A stretch of 64,000 nt of DNA from Adiantum capillus-veneris (GCA_014529385.2 CM043963.1:108662912-108726911), one strand, 5' to 3'. Shown: positions 44,846-57,664, numbered from the stretch's first letter. Notes: generated by a model from the letters alone, not told the origin. Program-made: numbers and translations.

Positions 44846-45969
44846 TGTGTGTGTTTATGTTTATTATCCCTTCAAAATAGAACCATATATTGATTATTGA
44901 TAATGACAATATAACAAAAGGACAATGCTATGACAATGGACATGAAAAAGATAATAGAATTTATTCTTCCAATTTTATTAGTACAATCGATCTTGTAGGA
45001 GACTGGACTAGCTCCTAGACCATGAGAGAATAGACCTATACGTGCCACCATCCAACATAGATATCCAGTTAGAAATTGGGCTACCTCTGATGGGAAGACT
45101 GGTATCCAAACAGTCTATTCTGTTTGTTATCACTGTCACACAGCCCTACACTCCCTCACTCTCCTTATACACGGTAAGTGGTAAGTTTTTTGCTTTTCGA
45201 GGGGGTAATACTCTTTTAGAAATGATTTTTGTAGGTTTTTGAGAGTATGCAGGTTGACAGCCTTCAGGAAAATCACGTATAGTAGATGGGCGGAGTTTTC
45301 CCGAGGGTAGATACTTGAAGCGGCTTTCCTCCTTCGGATTGATGATGATTTGTTTTGCCTTTACCTGTTTCTGGGTTTCCTTTACATGTTCTTCCTGAAG
45401 TAAAGCAAAAGATGGAAAACATATTTCAAAGTCACTTTTTTAACAAGTTTATCTTTAACACCCGCTGCAAAATAAAATAAGAAATCTTACAATGAGTGAG
45501 ATGGAATTAAAACTAACAGTATGCCTAATATTAAACATTTGCCATAAGATTGTTTATCATATCTTGTCATACTATGTTGTAAAAACACACAAAGAAACAC
45601 AAAGGGTTAGGGAGCTGTTAGTATTCTTTTGTGGAAGCTATTAATTATCATAGGTAAAGACATCTCAGCAAAGTGTAGTTGTTACAACCCTTGATCTATG
45701 TTAATTTTACCCAATGATACACGAACTGTAATCCTTGATTGAAGACCAAGTTAAATCAAAAGTAACAAACAATGTCTTATCCAAGAGAAGGGTTGTCTCT
45801 TCTATTCAGTATGTAACATAAAGCTATTTATTAAGCCTACATGAGATTGTTATGTATTAGCTAACCTGATTGCTTGTTGACGATGCCATATTGAATACGA
45901 GTGAATTCCGCAGGTTCGTAGTTGCGGAGGTTTTATGTGAGTTGACACCTGTGTAATCCTTGCCCCAAC

Positions 45970-46015
<46 letters not shown>

Positions 46016-46236
46016 TGTGTGTCTGATGATTTCACCCAATGTGGATGATGTCCAAGGTTGTTGTCCGTCGTGGCTTCGTTGTTCTTCGAAAAATTTGTGT
46101 GCGTACGTGTGTGTGTGTGTGTGTGTGTGGGGATAGTGAAGAGTGGGGGCGGCAGAGCCACAAATTGTTTGCGCAATCACAAGGTGTGTAAGGATGTGAT
46201 GGCCGATGTGCGATGTAGAGCAAAAACGAGAGATTG

Positions 46237-46328
<92 letters not shown>

Positions 46329-47070
46329 TGCAACAGAGCTAAGGATTGCTTGTGCAATATCTAAAAGTGATATGGCTAGTGTGCAATGAAAAGCTAAACG
46401 ATTAAGCTTGTATATAAGGTGAGCTAATAGCCTTTTTTTAGAAAGCTCTTCGTGGCAGCGCATGTGTAGGAAGATAAAGCTAAGCATATGAATGCATTTA
46501 CTTGGATAAGCCTTGGAGAGGCATAGAAAAATCACAACTTAAAGTGTAATCTCGTTTTTTTCCTCTTTTTTAAAACAAACAATTCATAGAACCTGCTCAC
46601 ATGTAGTCAAAGAGCCTTTTTGTTTAATGTGCCCATGTGCAGTCAAAAAACCTTTTATTCCCAATGTCTGGAAAAAGAAATTTTTAATTGATGTCATTTG
46701 AGCTGTTGTGGCCCTATTTTTTTACTTGATGTGTAAACCAAGAACCTTTGTAAATCTTAACTCATCCCTTGTGAAAATACTTGAAAAATAACAATTAGTC
46801 ACATTTAAAACTCAAAACCTTCATACAAAGGGAAGAGAGAGAACACGTGGTAGCTTTTCTTAAAAAAATGTCAAAATGTCATTGATCGGCTTTACATCAA
46901 TAAAATCTTTTAGGGGCCTTGTTGAGTTATCGCCATCCTTCTATATACTTGAATCCTCTGCCAAATGTGTAACCTGCAATTGTGACATCATTAGCTCTTT
47001 CGTGTTTGAGCTTAATAGAAAATGTGAGTGTCGCCAAAATTGCTACACTGTACAAATTGTGTGTTTTATT
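44846..47070 (-). repeat. Penelope-like element, downstream direct repeat (pseudo-LTR)
   Basis: It matches 50607-50688 plus 56219-58747 almost throughout. It carries GT runs at 45974-46022, 46108-46128 and 46240-46279 and a GA run at 46280-46321. It lacks a segment of about 350 bp present in the other copy (56697-57047). No coding potential beyond repeats. Confidence 0.9.
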
Positions 47071-47105
<35 letters not shown>

Positions 47106-50100
47106 TGGCCCACCCCCATCCCTAGGGAAGAGAACACTTGGTGGAGGACAATCCACCAAGTGGACTTGTCCCCTACCAAATGCAAGTAATAGTGATGACA
47201 ATTTGAATCTCAGTCTAGGAAAACTTTCTTTTTGTAAAAACTTCACCACCAAATCTTCAATTTTTGCTTCTGTAAACCCATTCATTGTGAACATATGGAT
47301 AAGTTTTTTTAGATCACAATAGGCTATAGTCATGTTGGACGCATTGTAAATGAGAGGTAATACTTGAGATACACAGACTTTGTATGCTATGTTTTTTGGT
47401 CTATTGCTAGCTGCTTGAATAAATGATACCTCATGACCTGGTAGCCCATCTTTTTTCCGAGCTGTAGATGTTGTAAACTGACCAATAAATGGTCGATCAA
47501 GCATCAACCGAGTATTAAGGTAAGTACTACCCCAATTATTATGAGTTGCTTTTACTGAAATTATGTCCAATGGGTAGATGGTAAAGGGGTCCTCAGGGGA
47601 CAAGGGTTTCTTATGGTCCAAACATAAGGGGATAAACTTGTTATTAACAAATAACAAGTCATCCATGTATCTCCATGAGTGTAAAAAGGATTTAATCATT
47701 TCAATTTCCCTAAGACGGGACAATTTACGAATATAATCTAGTTCAAACCATGCTAAATATAAATTGCACCACAAGGGGGAACATGAATATCCCATAGGTA
47801 TGTCCATGGTTTGCCTGTAGATACCTATCCCTAGTTTAGAAAAGCAATGCTCCAATATAAATATGTTGATTGATGAAAAAATTTCAAAAGTCCATTTTAT
47901 TTAGGGTTTCTTTTTTGTGAGGAAAACCTTGTTTCGAGAAGGTTTAAAACCTTTATAACCCATTCCGGTTAGTATCTTGATTATCTGTTGAAGAGAATTC
48001 ATAAGGCCATTTTCTCCATGATGGGGAATAGCCTCATAGCGTGCTTTGATATCATATGTGTGGATGGTGTAAATTTGTTCAGGAAGATTGATCAAAAAAT
48101 CATACTGGTTGTTAATAATCCAGTATGCATTAGTGTGAACATTGGAAAAGGTTTTTAGCTTTTGTTGGAATCCCTCTGTATAATCCTTAAAACCAAGGGT
48201 CAAAGAAGTCAACATTTTGGTAATTAAACTAGTGATAGGGAAAAATACACAATCATGAGCGTTGGTAATCCACCGAAATGCCATTTTGTGTATCTTGTAA
48301 TTCCCCATAATATATGGAAGCCCTTTGTTTAGACTAGGTTTTACCCCGTATTCACTAATACGGTTGACAATGAGGTTGATAATAGTCTTTTCTGACTCTT
48401 GTATAATCATGAATTCAGGTGATTCTAGTCTCTCTTTAGCATGTAAGCGAATAATGTGTTTGCAAATGAAGACAGGGGTTTGTGCAGATTTATCAAGTCC
48501 ACAGATAAAAATGTGTTTTAAGATAAACTCAATTTCATTCATAATATCGGGATCTAAATTCCAAGGGCATTGGTTGGGTCTATGATAAGGAAAAATTTCC
48601 TTGAATCATAGTTCCAAATTTCTTGAAATCGCTTGATAATGGGTATGTGTCTTTGTTATATTAATCATTTGACATAAAAGATCCCACCCCGTATGGAATT
48701 CTTGCTCTACCGATTTTAAGTGTACCGGTACTAGGGGGATATGGTTCAGACCTTTTGAAATGAAGGTTCTAAGTACCCTGTGTCGAATGAAGGCAGGGTT
48801 TGTGGTCAAAACATGTTTGCCTAAAGGTCCAAAATCATGTAAAAAATCTTGGAACCGTTTTTGTGATCCACACGTACATGATTCTTCCAACATAAAAGGT
48901 TCAGCAAAAGTTAAAAAGGGCTTATACAGGTAATGACCAAGGTTACGTGTATATTTCCAACCAAAATTTATCCGAAATTGGGTTAAGCTTTTATTGAACC
49001 CAATATCCTTTAGTAAATTATCAAAAAAAGTTTGGGGGTGAATAAAATCCATAAATTTATTGCAAAAAGTTAAGTGAATAAATCGCCCATTACTTTTTTG
49101 AGTTTTTTCAAATGAATACAACCCATTAGTTTTGATTGATAAATGGCGTACCTTTTCCTCCGAGGTGTATTCCAACATTTTTGGTGTTTCACCAAAATCT
49201 TCTGATCCGCGAAACTGTCGTGGTTTTTTAGAGGAAGATGACATGCTCCCAGGTGTGTTGCTAATTCGTTTTAGCTGTTCTTTGCTCTTTGATGGTTTGA
49301 GAATTATGTCGATGGTGTGCCCGAGAGGATGATGTTGGACTCGAGGGAGAATTGGAGTATTGGGTGAATATAACACAAGGCCTTTCGCTGCTTCAAATAG
49401 GTGTTCCTGTAAAGCATAAAATACTACTACGGCATGGCATAATTCAACTGGAAAAGATGCCACCCATGAAATGTAGGCATATACTTGTGCAGGCCCAGAA
49501 GAAAACGAGAAGAATTTTGGAAGATTTTGGAATACAAACCATAATAAATGATCAAACCAAATGATTGTTGAAGGACACGAAGAACTGGGGTCCCATTTGG
49601 AGGTACACTTGACAAAGGGTCTATAGGTATTCCATCAATTTTTTAAAAATTTTCGGATGTCATTTTCTCTATCATTGAGAGAAAGGCCTTTGGTTCTGGC
49701 TACCAATGATGTATTAGAACACTTCTTGCTTTCAACATCTGACAATTTAATCTGTTTTAGGACAAATGGTAAGTCCTGTGCCAAAAGGTGTTTAGATTGA
49801 AGGGCTGAGGTCTTGCATTCCTCTATCACTTCAGGGGATAGACTACATAAGAGTGCCAAGGAATCAATAGTGAAAGGTGCACTTTGGTTAAGAATCTCAA
49901 AATCCCAGAGTCTGTTTTCCAATCTAATAGCATCAAGTTCTATTTGGCGAGGTGGGAGGAGAGGGATAATTTCAGAGAACCTTTTTGGCATAGATTTCTC
50001 TACCTTATGAGAGCTAGGATCCCCTAGGAATCCAAGGGCCTCCTTCTCTTCTGGTTCTAGAAGGTCAAGGTCAAGCAGAGGATTGATAACATTCTCGGTC

Positions 50101-50489
50101 TGCTTGATTTCAAAAGGAAGAATAGGTAAGTTATTGATGAAGTAAAGCTTGTTCACAATGGTGGGTAAAGAGGTAAAATAAAAATCTAAATCAGCAGAAT
50201 CCTGGTCATCAATAAATTTCAGTGATACTAAAAAATATTCCAAAGCTGGGGAGAGCAAAGTGGGGTCCTTTCTTGCTAAAGCTAATAGCTTGAGCCAATC
50301 ATTGATAGAGGCTATTGTCAAAACTGAAAGGGTATGGTTTCTAGTGGCTTCCTTTTCGTGATCAAGGATCCTCTTATGAAATTCTATACCCTTGAAGCAT
50401 GATAAAAGACATTGTGTACCAACGGGTGGTACAGGGATATCTTTTTGCGAAGAGTAGCCTAGGCGAGTCAAGGAAGCAATCCAATTGCA
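47070..50489 (-). pseudogene. Penelope-like reverse transcriptase polyprotein, endonuclease-less
   Basis: A single frame of about 1,140 codons with no frameshift and only three stops: TGA at 49635-49637, TGA at 48606-48608, TAA at 47901-47903. The N-terminal 280 residues are not recognised. The middle (near 48880-48750) has C-x-C followed by GKHVLT...I....LR.FISKG, a motif block I know from Penelope-like proteins. RT follows: LPYIMGNYKIHK, then TYDIKARYEAIP (motif A, Asp), then DIPMGYSCSPLWCNLYL, then SWRYMDDLLFVNN (catalytic YMDD), then IYPLDI and a SNRP block. After RT the frame ends within about 190 residues in a CT repeat, with no GIY-YIG domain. The frame begins exactly at a splice-acceptor-like TTTTTTGGTTTCAG (50490), so an upstream exon in the terminal repeat is likely. 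Confidence 0.75.
47075..47103. repeat. (AG)n tract at the body-repeat junction of the Penelope-like element
   Basis: The reading frame ends in this tract and the direct repeat begins here. The other copy has a short GA-GT tract at 58749-58780. Confidence 0.9.
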
Positions 50490-50505
50490 CTGAAACCAAA
50501 AAATA
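50490..50505 (-). promoter_or_regulatory. Possible 3' splice site before the Penelope-like frame
   Basis: The - strand reads ATTTTTTGGTTTCAG then TGC AAT TGG in the frame of the polyprotein. A stop codon lies just upstream in frame, so an intron is a natural explanation. Introns are known in Penelope-like elements. Confidence 0.4.
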
Positions 50506-50553
50506 GAAATTAAGATTACAACCCTTTAATGTTCACCAAGGCATAATTCTACA

Positions 50554-50663
50554 TATCAATAATCAATATATGGTGATTGTCCGACCAAAGACAATCACGG
50601 AAACTATGTGTGTGTTTATGTTTATTATCCCTTCAAAATAGAACCATATATTGATTATTGATA
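50554..50663. repeat. Hairpin at the head of the Penelope-like body
   Basis: Perfect 21-bp arms (50554-50574 and 50643-50663, ACCATATATTGATTATTGATA on the right) enclose 68 bases, which include a second hairpin with 9-bp arms (GTGATTGTC and GACAATCAC). It straddles the start of the terminal repeat. The matching place at the far end of the other repeat (44882-44902) has one arm only. Confidence 0.85.
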
Positions 50664-50688
50664 ATGACAATATAACAAAAGGACAATG

Positions 50689-51319
50689 TGTTAAGTATGG
50701 AGCCTCATTTACCCTTGTAATTTTCTGTGGTAAAAGCGCACATTTGTAAGGCCCCGCTTATGAGGAGAAGCCATCATGCATGAAGGAAAATCACTCACCG
50801 GTAACCAAAATTTTCACGGACAAGAATCAGGGGCAACTTTAGGGGTCTCGGGAGCGGTGGCCCCCGAGACTTTTTTTTTCCCTCGCCAGAATATTCATTT
50901 TCTCTATAATATTATGGCCAGACGGCGGCCGGAAAGTGGTCGGAAAACAACCAGTCGGTTGGCCGGTGGCCGGTGGCCGAATTCAAAAGCGGACTTGTCT
51001 TCTCAAGGGCGGCCACACATGGGCGGATTGGAGGGTCCGATTTGGACTTATTCGCACAAGGGAGGCTACAGATGGCTGCCTCTCATAAGAGAGGGCAGCC
51101 CTTTTGGCCTATAAAAGGAGGCCATTTCTACACACATTTCAGAGTGTGAAGTTGATGCAACAAGGTGAGTGTGAGGTGGGGAGAGTGAAGCAAGGCGGGA
51201 GCTCTATTAAGGGTTTAATCCCTTTGTAATCTACTTCTTCTTTTGAAGTGCTAAAACCATTGAGTGGCTGCTTTCCCGTGGACGTAACCCACATTGGGTG
51301 AACCACGTATATCGTGTGT

Positions 51320-51367
<48 letters not shown>

Positions 51368-51447
51368 ATCTCTTGTGTGTGAAATCTATCTCTCTCCATT
51401 AAGTAATCTACTCAAAAATCTATTTAGCTACGTCTTATTTCCTAACA
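50689..51447 (+). repeat. 5' LTR of Copia-1
   Basis: 759 bp. TATA box TATAAAAG at 51110-51117 and a (CT)n tract at 51326-51366. Confidence 0.95.
51110..51117 (+). promoter_or_regulatory. TATA box in Copia-1 LTR
   Basis: TATAAAAG inside a short GGCC-flanked palindromic setting; the same box is at 55880-55887 in the 3' LTR. Confidence 0.7.
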
Positions 51448-51449
51448 AC

Positions 51450-51461
51450 TGGTATCAGAGC
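51450..51461 (+). other. Primer binding site of Copia-1
   Basis: TGGTATCAGAGC, the initiator-tRNA-Met site, two bases after the LTR. Confidence 0.95.
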
Positions 51462-51520
51462 AAGGTTTGCTCGTAGCTAAATTATCTCAAGGAAAGGATT
51501 CCTTGAATTGAGTGGGAGTT

Positions 51521-54500
51521 ATGGCGGAGGAAGGGAAGTTCAAGATTGAGAAGTTCAACGAAAAAAACTACCAACATTGGAAGATGCAGATTGAAGACTA
51601 TCTCTACCAGAAGGACCTCTATTTGCCACTAGGCGGTCTTGCGAAGAAGCCCGCAACGATGGCAGATGAAGCATGGATTGTCCTTGATCAAAAGGCACTG
51701 GGAACAATCCGGTTAAGCTTGGCGTCAACGGTGGCCTTCAATGTTTCGGAGATAAAGACCACGGAGGACTTGATGAAGTCACTTGACGACTTCTACGAGA
51801 AACCATCGGCATCCAATAAGGTATTTCTTATGAAGCACTTGTTCAATCTAAAGATGGCAGAGAATGGTTCAGTTGCAGAACACCTAAATGACTTTAACAC
51901 AAACATAAGTCAACTTCGATCGGTGAAAATAAATTTCGATTACGAAGTGCGAGCTCTCCTTATACTATCATCTCTACCAGATAGTTGGGACCGCCTTGTG
52001 ATGGTTGTAAGTAATTCTATTTCTGGCACAAATACTCTTAAGTTTGATGATGTTGTGGGTGTTCTCCTAAGCGAGGAAATACGAAGGAGAAGCATAGGAG
52101 AATCATCAAGTGCTGCACTGTCAGTGGAAACAAGAGGAAGGCCTAAGGAGAGGTTCAAAAACCAAAAGAGTCGTGATCGCTCAAGGCGGAGCAAGTCACG
52201 CACAAAGTCAGTTCTTGAATGTTGGAATTGCGGCAAGAAGGGCCACGTCAAGAAGGATTGCTGGTCCAAGAAGAAGAAGGAGACAGAGTCTCAAGACAAC
52301 AAGCCAACATCGGAGGCCAATGTGGCAGGTAAAGTAGAGCAAGATGCTCTAATTCTCTCATTAGACAATGTGTCTAATTCCTGGATAGTAGATTACGGGG
52401 CTTCATTCCATGCAACACCACACAAGCAACATTTCCAAGACTACACCAAAGGTAATTTTGGGTATGTATACTTGGGAGATGATGAAGCTTGTGAGATTGT
52501 TGGCATAGGTACAGTTTCTTTCAAAACTGCTAACGGAAATGAATGGAAGCTTAAAGATGTTAGGCATGTTCCTTCTCTTCGCAAAAATTTAATCTCTACA
52601 GGACAATTGGACGATGAAGGTCACAACATTGCATTCGAAAACAAACGGTGGAAGATCTCAAAGGGATCTTTGGTGGTTGCCAAGGGAGAAAAGGTCGGTA
52701 CACTTTACTTGTGTACTGTTAGCACACAACCTTCAGCTTGTGCAGCAACTACAGAAGTTAATAGTGCGGTGTGGCACTATCGACTTGGGCACCAAAGGAA
52801 TGCAAATCCTTCAAACAAAGAAGCTTCTACCAGGTTTGAAAGAAGTGGACTTAGAGTTCTGTGAAGATTGTGTTTATGGTAAACAAAAGAGGGTAAAATT
52901 TCAAAAATCAGGAAATGAAAGAAAAAATAAAAAAACTTGAGTTGGTTCATTCTGATGTTTGGGGTCCTGCAAGTACACCATCAGTTGGTGGCTCATTGTA
53001 CTATGTAACATTCATAGACGATGCGACTAGAAAAACATGGGTTTATGTCATGAAGAATAAATCCAATGTATTTTCCATATTTCAAAGGTGGAAAGCCTTT
53101 GTGGAGAATGAAACAGGTACCAAGGTTAAATGCCTCAGATCCGACAATGGACGTGAATATTGCAGCCAAGCTTTTGTGCTAGCAATGGCATTCGGAGGCA
53201 AAGGACAACCCCAAGGACACCTCAACAAAATGGGATTTCGGAAAGGATGAACAGGACAATCATGGAGCGAGCACGAAGCATGCGGCTACATGCAGGCCTA
53301 CCGCTTGAGCTTTGGGCGGAAGCTGTAAGTACATCTGTGTACTTAATCAACCGGTCACCCTCAACGGCATTGGATGGGGGAGTTCCAGAAGAGGCATGGA
53401 CAAGTAAACCGGTGAATTATGCATTTCTCAAAGTGTTTGGGTGTGAGGCTTTCATGCACATAGATAGAAGCCTAAGATCAAAGCTAGATGCAAAGTCCAA
53501 AAAGTGTTTCTTCATTGGCTATGGAGAAGATGACTTTGGGTATCGCCTATGGAATCCTGAAGATGGTAAAATCTTAAGGAGTAGGGATGTAATTTTTAAC
53601 GAACAAAATATGTACAAAGATTACTTGGAAAGAAAACAAACAAAAGAAACAGGTGATGAGTACATGGAGTTTGAGGACGGTGAAGACTCAAGGACTGCAA
53701 ACGGTGACAATGTGCAACAACGTCAACCAAATGAGGAGCCTCAACCTATTCCCTGAAGATCTACAAGAGCAAGTAGACCTCCAGAAAGGTTTGTTCCTTC
53801 CTTCAACCATCTCTTGATCTCAGATTCTGGAGAGTCGGAATCATACGAAGAAGCTATGCAACATGAATCCAAAGAAGAATGGACAAAGAGCATGCAAGTG
53901 GAGATGGACTCACTACATCGGAACCAAACATGGGAGTTGGTTGAGTTGCCTAAAGGTAAGCGGGCACTTCAAAACAAATGGGTGTACAAGATGAAGGAAG
54001 AAGAAGGTGGAAGAAAAGGTACAAGTCTAGGCTTGTGGTAAAAGGGTTTTCTCAAAAGAAAGGTATTGACTTCAATGAAATATTTTCTCCTGTTGTAAAA
54101 ATGAACTCAATTAGGCTTGTCTTAAGCCTTGTGGCTGCTTATGATTTAAATCTCGAGCAAATGGATGTAAATATGGCATTCCCTCACAGTGACTTAGAGG
54201 AGGAAATCTACATGCTTCAACCAAAGGGGTATGAAGTAAAAGGTAAGGAGAAAATGGTTTGCAGATTAAAGAAGAGCTTGTATGGTTTAAAGCAAGCATC
54301 AAGACAATGGTACTTGAAGTTTAATCGATGGATGTTGGATCATGGATTCACAAGATGCAACTCGGATCACTGCGTCTACACGAAGAATTTGGGAGATGGG
54401 AAGTTCATCATCCTAATGTTGTATGTTGATGACATGCTGATTGTAAGTGCTAACATGAAGGACATCAAAGACCTAAAAGAGAAGCTATCTAAATCTTTTT

Positions 54501-55384
54501 CAATGAAAGATTTAGGTGCTGCAAAGGGGATACTTGGTATGAAAATATCAAGGGACAGAACGAAGAAGACAATAAAGCTATCTCAAGAAGATTACATCAA
54601 GAAGGTACTAGAAAGGTTTGCAATGCAAAATGCAAAACCATTTTCTACACCTTTGGCTGGTCATTTGAAACTAACGAAGGATATGTGTCCAAAGACACAA
54701 GAGGAGATAGCTTATATGTCTAAAGTTCCATATGCTGCAGCGGTAGGTTCTCTAATGTATGCTATGGTCTGAACAAGGCCAGACATTGCACATGCAGTGG
54801 GAGTTGTGAGTAGGTTCATGGACAACCCAGGTAAAGAGCATTGGCAAGCTGTGAAGTGGATACTTAGGTATCTAAAAGGGACAACAACAAATGCTTTGTA
54901 TTTTGGAGGAACTGATATTTTTCTAGATGGGTATGCTGACGCAGATATGGCAGGTGACAAAGATACTCGAAGGAGCACTACTGGCTATGTGTTCACGGTT
55001 GGAGGCACAGCAGTAAGCTGGGCTTCAAAGCTGCAGAAAGTGGTTTCACTTTCTACCACAGAAGCACAGTATGTAGCAATGACTGTGGCAAGCAAAGAAA
55101 TTCTGTGGCTTCACAGATTCTTAGAAGAGCTTGGATTCAAACAAGACAATTGTGTCTTGTACAGTGATAGCCAAAGCGCTATCCATCTTGCGAAGAACTC
55201 AGCCTTTCATTCAAGGACAAAGCACATTGAGGTGAGATATCACTTCATACGCACTCTTTTGGAAGAGGGACAGCTAAACCTAGGAAAGGTGAATACAAGT
55301 GAAAATCCTACAAACATGTTTACAAAGGTGGTCAACAAGCAGAAGTTGAGCTTTTGCTCATCTTCAATCAGCATTCAAGGATAA
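51521..55384 (+). pseudogene. Copia-1 gag-pol
   Basis: ATG 51521 (MAEEGKFKIEKF). Gag is TNT1-like (YQHWKMQIEDYL, LYEKPSAS-type), with zinc knuckle CWNCGKKGHVKKDC near 52220. Protease is WIVDYGASFHAT, where the family has DSGAS. Pre-integrase block, then integrase with HSDVWGP, RSDNGREY and PQQNGISERMNR (the acidic residues of the D, D, E triad intact). RT: KSRLVVKGFSQKKGIDF, MDVNMAF, LMLYVDDMLI. RNase H: DADMAGD, TRRSTTGYV, STTEAQY. Frameshifts lie near 52795, 53200 and 53990; TGA stops at 53754-53756 and 54770-54772. It reads as one Gag-Pol gene of normal copia layout, now inactive. Confidence 0.93.
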
Positions 55385-55433
55385 GAAGCCAGGATGGAAA
55401 GCCGTCACAGGTTTGGTTTGGAGATCAGTCTCC

Positions 55434-55444
55434 AAGTGGGAGAT
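55434..55444 (+). other. Polypurine tract of Copia-1
   Basis: AAGTGGGAGAT directly before the 3' LTR, as in TNT1-like elements. Confidence 0.85.
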
Positions 55445-56089
55445 TGTTAAATATGGAGCCTAATTTACGCTTGTAATTTTCTGTGGTAAAAGCGCACATT
55501 TGTAAGGCACCCATTATAAGGAGAAGCCACCATGCGTGAAGGAAAATCACGCACTGGAAACCAAAATTTTCACGGACAAGAATCAGGGGCAAATTTAGGT
55601 GCCTCGGGGGCGGTGGCCCCCGAGACTTTTTTTTTCCCTCGTCGGAATATTCCTTTTCGCTGGAATATTATGGCCGAACGGTGGCCGAAAACTGATCGGA
55701 AAACAACCGGTCGGTTGGCCGGTGGCTTGTAGTCAATGGCCGGTGGTCGAATTCAAAAGCGGACTTGTCTTCTCAAGGGCGGCCACACATGGGCGGATTG
55801 GAGGGTCCGATTTGGACTTATTCGCACAAGGGCGGCTACAGATGGTTGCCTCTCATAAGAGAGGGCAGCCCTTTTGGCCTATAAAAGGAGGCCATTTCTA
55901 CACACATTTCAGAGTGTGAAGTTGATGCAACAAGGTGAGTGTGAGGTGGTGAGAGTGAAGCAAGGCGGGAGCTCTATTAAGGGTTTAATCCCTTTGTAAA
56001 CTACTTCTTCTTTTGAAGTGCTAAAGCCATTGAGTGGCTGCTTTCCCGTGGACGTAACCCACATTGGGTGAACCACGTATATCGTGTGT

Positions 56090-56137
<48 letters not shown>

Positions 56138-56218
56138 AATATCTTGTGTGTGAAATCTATCTCTCTCCATTAAGTAATCTACTCAAAAATCTATTTAGCT
56201 ACGTCTTATTTCCTAACA
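55445..56218 (+). repeat. 3' LTR of Copia-1
   Basis: 774 bp, a match to 50689-51447. (CT)n tract at 56094-56131. Confidence 0.95.
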
Positions 56219-57618
56219 CAATGCTATGACAATGGACATGAAAAAGATAATAGAATTTATTCTTCCAATTTTATTAGTACAATCGATCTTGTAGGAGACT
56301 GGACTAGCTCCTAGACCATGAGAGAATAGACCTATACCTGCCACCATCCAACATAGATATCGAGTTAGAAATTGGGCTACCTCTGATGGGAAGACAGGTA
56401 TCCAAACAGTCTATTCTGTTTGTTATCACTGTCACACAGCCCTACACTCCCTCACTCTCCTTATACACGTTAAGTGATAAGTTTTTTGCTTTTCGAGGGG
56501 GTAATACTCTTTTAGAAATGATTTTTGTAGGTTTTTGAGAGTATGCAGGTTGACAGCCTTCAGGAAAATCACGTATAGCAGATGGGCGGAGTTTTCCCGA
56601 GGGTAGATACTTGAAGCGGCTTTCCTCCTTCGGATAGATGATGATTTGTTTTGCCTTTACATGTTTCTGGGTTTCCTTCACGTGTTCTTCCTGAAGTATA
56701 ATTATAAATTTATGGGTAAAACTTAGCTATTGTGAGGATATTAAATGTGTCTAATAATCATAAGGTGTATTAATACATAACCTAAGTAAAACTATAGATG
56801 GAAAAAAATAGCTTTTGTGTGCGTACTAATTGTTTCTAGTAATCATGAGGTGTGTTACTACATAACTAAAGTAAAACCAGAGATGAAAAACACTTACCTT
56901 TCACAGTACCCTAATAGTTATAAGTTGTTGTTTACAGCCTACTTCAAAATACAATGAGAAACAATACAAGGAGTGAGATAAAACTAGGGCTTTTGTGTGG
57001 GTATTAGTTGTTTTTAGCAATTATGAGGTATAGTAATACGTGCCCTAAGTAAAGCAAAAGATGGAAAACATATTTCAAAGTCACTTTTTTAACAAGTTTA
57101 TCTTTAACACCCGCTGCAAAATAAAATAAGAAATCTTACAATGAGTGAGATGGAATTAAAACTAACAGTATGCCTAATATTAAACATTTTCCATAAGATT
57201 GTTTATCATATCTTGTCATACTATGTTGTAAAAACACACAAAGAAACACAAAGGGTTAGGGAGCTGTTAGTATTCTTTTGTGGAAGCTATTAATTATCAT
57301 AGGTAAAGACATCTCAGCAAAGTGTAGTTGTTACAACCCTTGATCTATGTTAATTTTACCCAATCATACACGAACTGTAATCCTTGATTGAAGACCAAGT
57401 TAAATCAAAAGTAACAAACAATGTCTTATCCAAGAGAAGGGTTGTCTCTTCTATTCAGTATGTAACATAAAGCTATTTATTAAGCCTACATGAGATTGTT
57501 ATGTATTAGCTAACCTGATTGCTTGTTGACGATGCCATATTGAATACGAGTGACTTCCGCAAGTTCGTAGTTGCGGAGGTTTTATGTGAGTTGACACCCG
57601 TGTAATCCTTGCCCCAAC

Positions 57619-57664
<46 letters not shown>

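Larger units (their letters stand above)
50689..56218 (+). mobile_element. Copia-1: near-complete TNT1-like Ty1/copia retrotransposon
   Basis: LTRs 50689-51447 and 55445-56218 (TGTTAA...CTAACA), exact target duplication CAATG at 50684-50688 and 56219-56223, initiator-Met primer site, gag-pol and polypurine tract. The LTRs differ at roughly one site in twenty by eye, with a small indel. Coding frames carry several frameshifts and two stops. It inserted in the terminal repeat of the Penelope-like element. Confidence 0.97.

Noticed and set aside
44846-44870. Telomeric repeats at the Penelope-like ends
   Set aside because: Only TG and AG dinucleotide repeats are present; no TTTAGGG-type array was seen at either end.
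45857-46535. Long His-Thr, Ser-Leu, Arg-Glu or Cys-Val repeat proteins
   Set aside because: These frames (also at 14771-14980, 21419-21961, 24811-25177, 35364-35857 and 57506-58204) are translations of microsatellites in both strands.
44846-47070. True LTRs of an LTR retrotransposon
   Set aside because: The flanking repeats of the YMDD element lack TG...CA ends, tRNA primer site and polypurine tract, and the RT is of Penelope type.
51448-51465. Host tRNA genes
   Set aside because: The tRNA-like words at 13240, 35371, 36073, 43622, 51450 and 63645 are primer binding sites next to LTRs, not cloverleaf genes.
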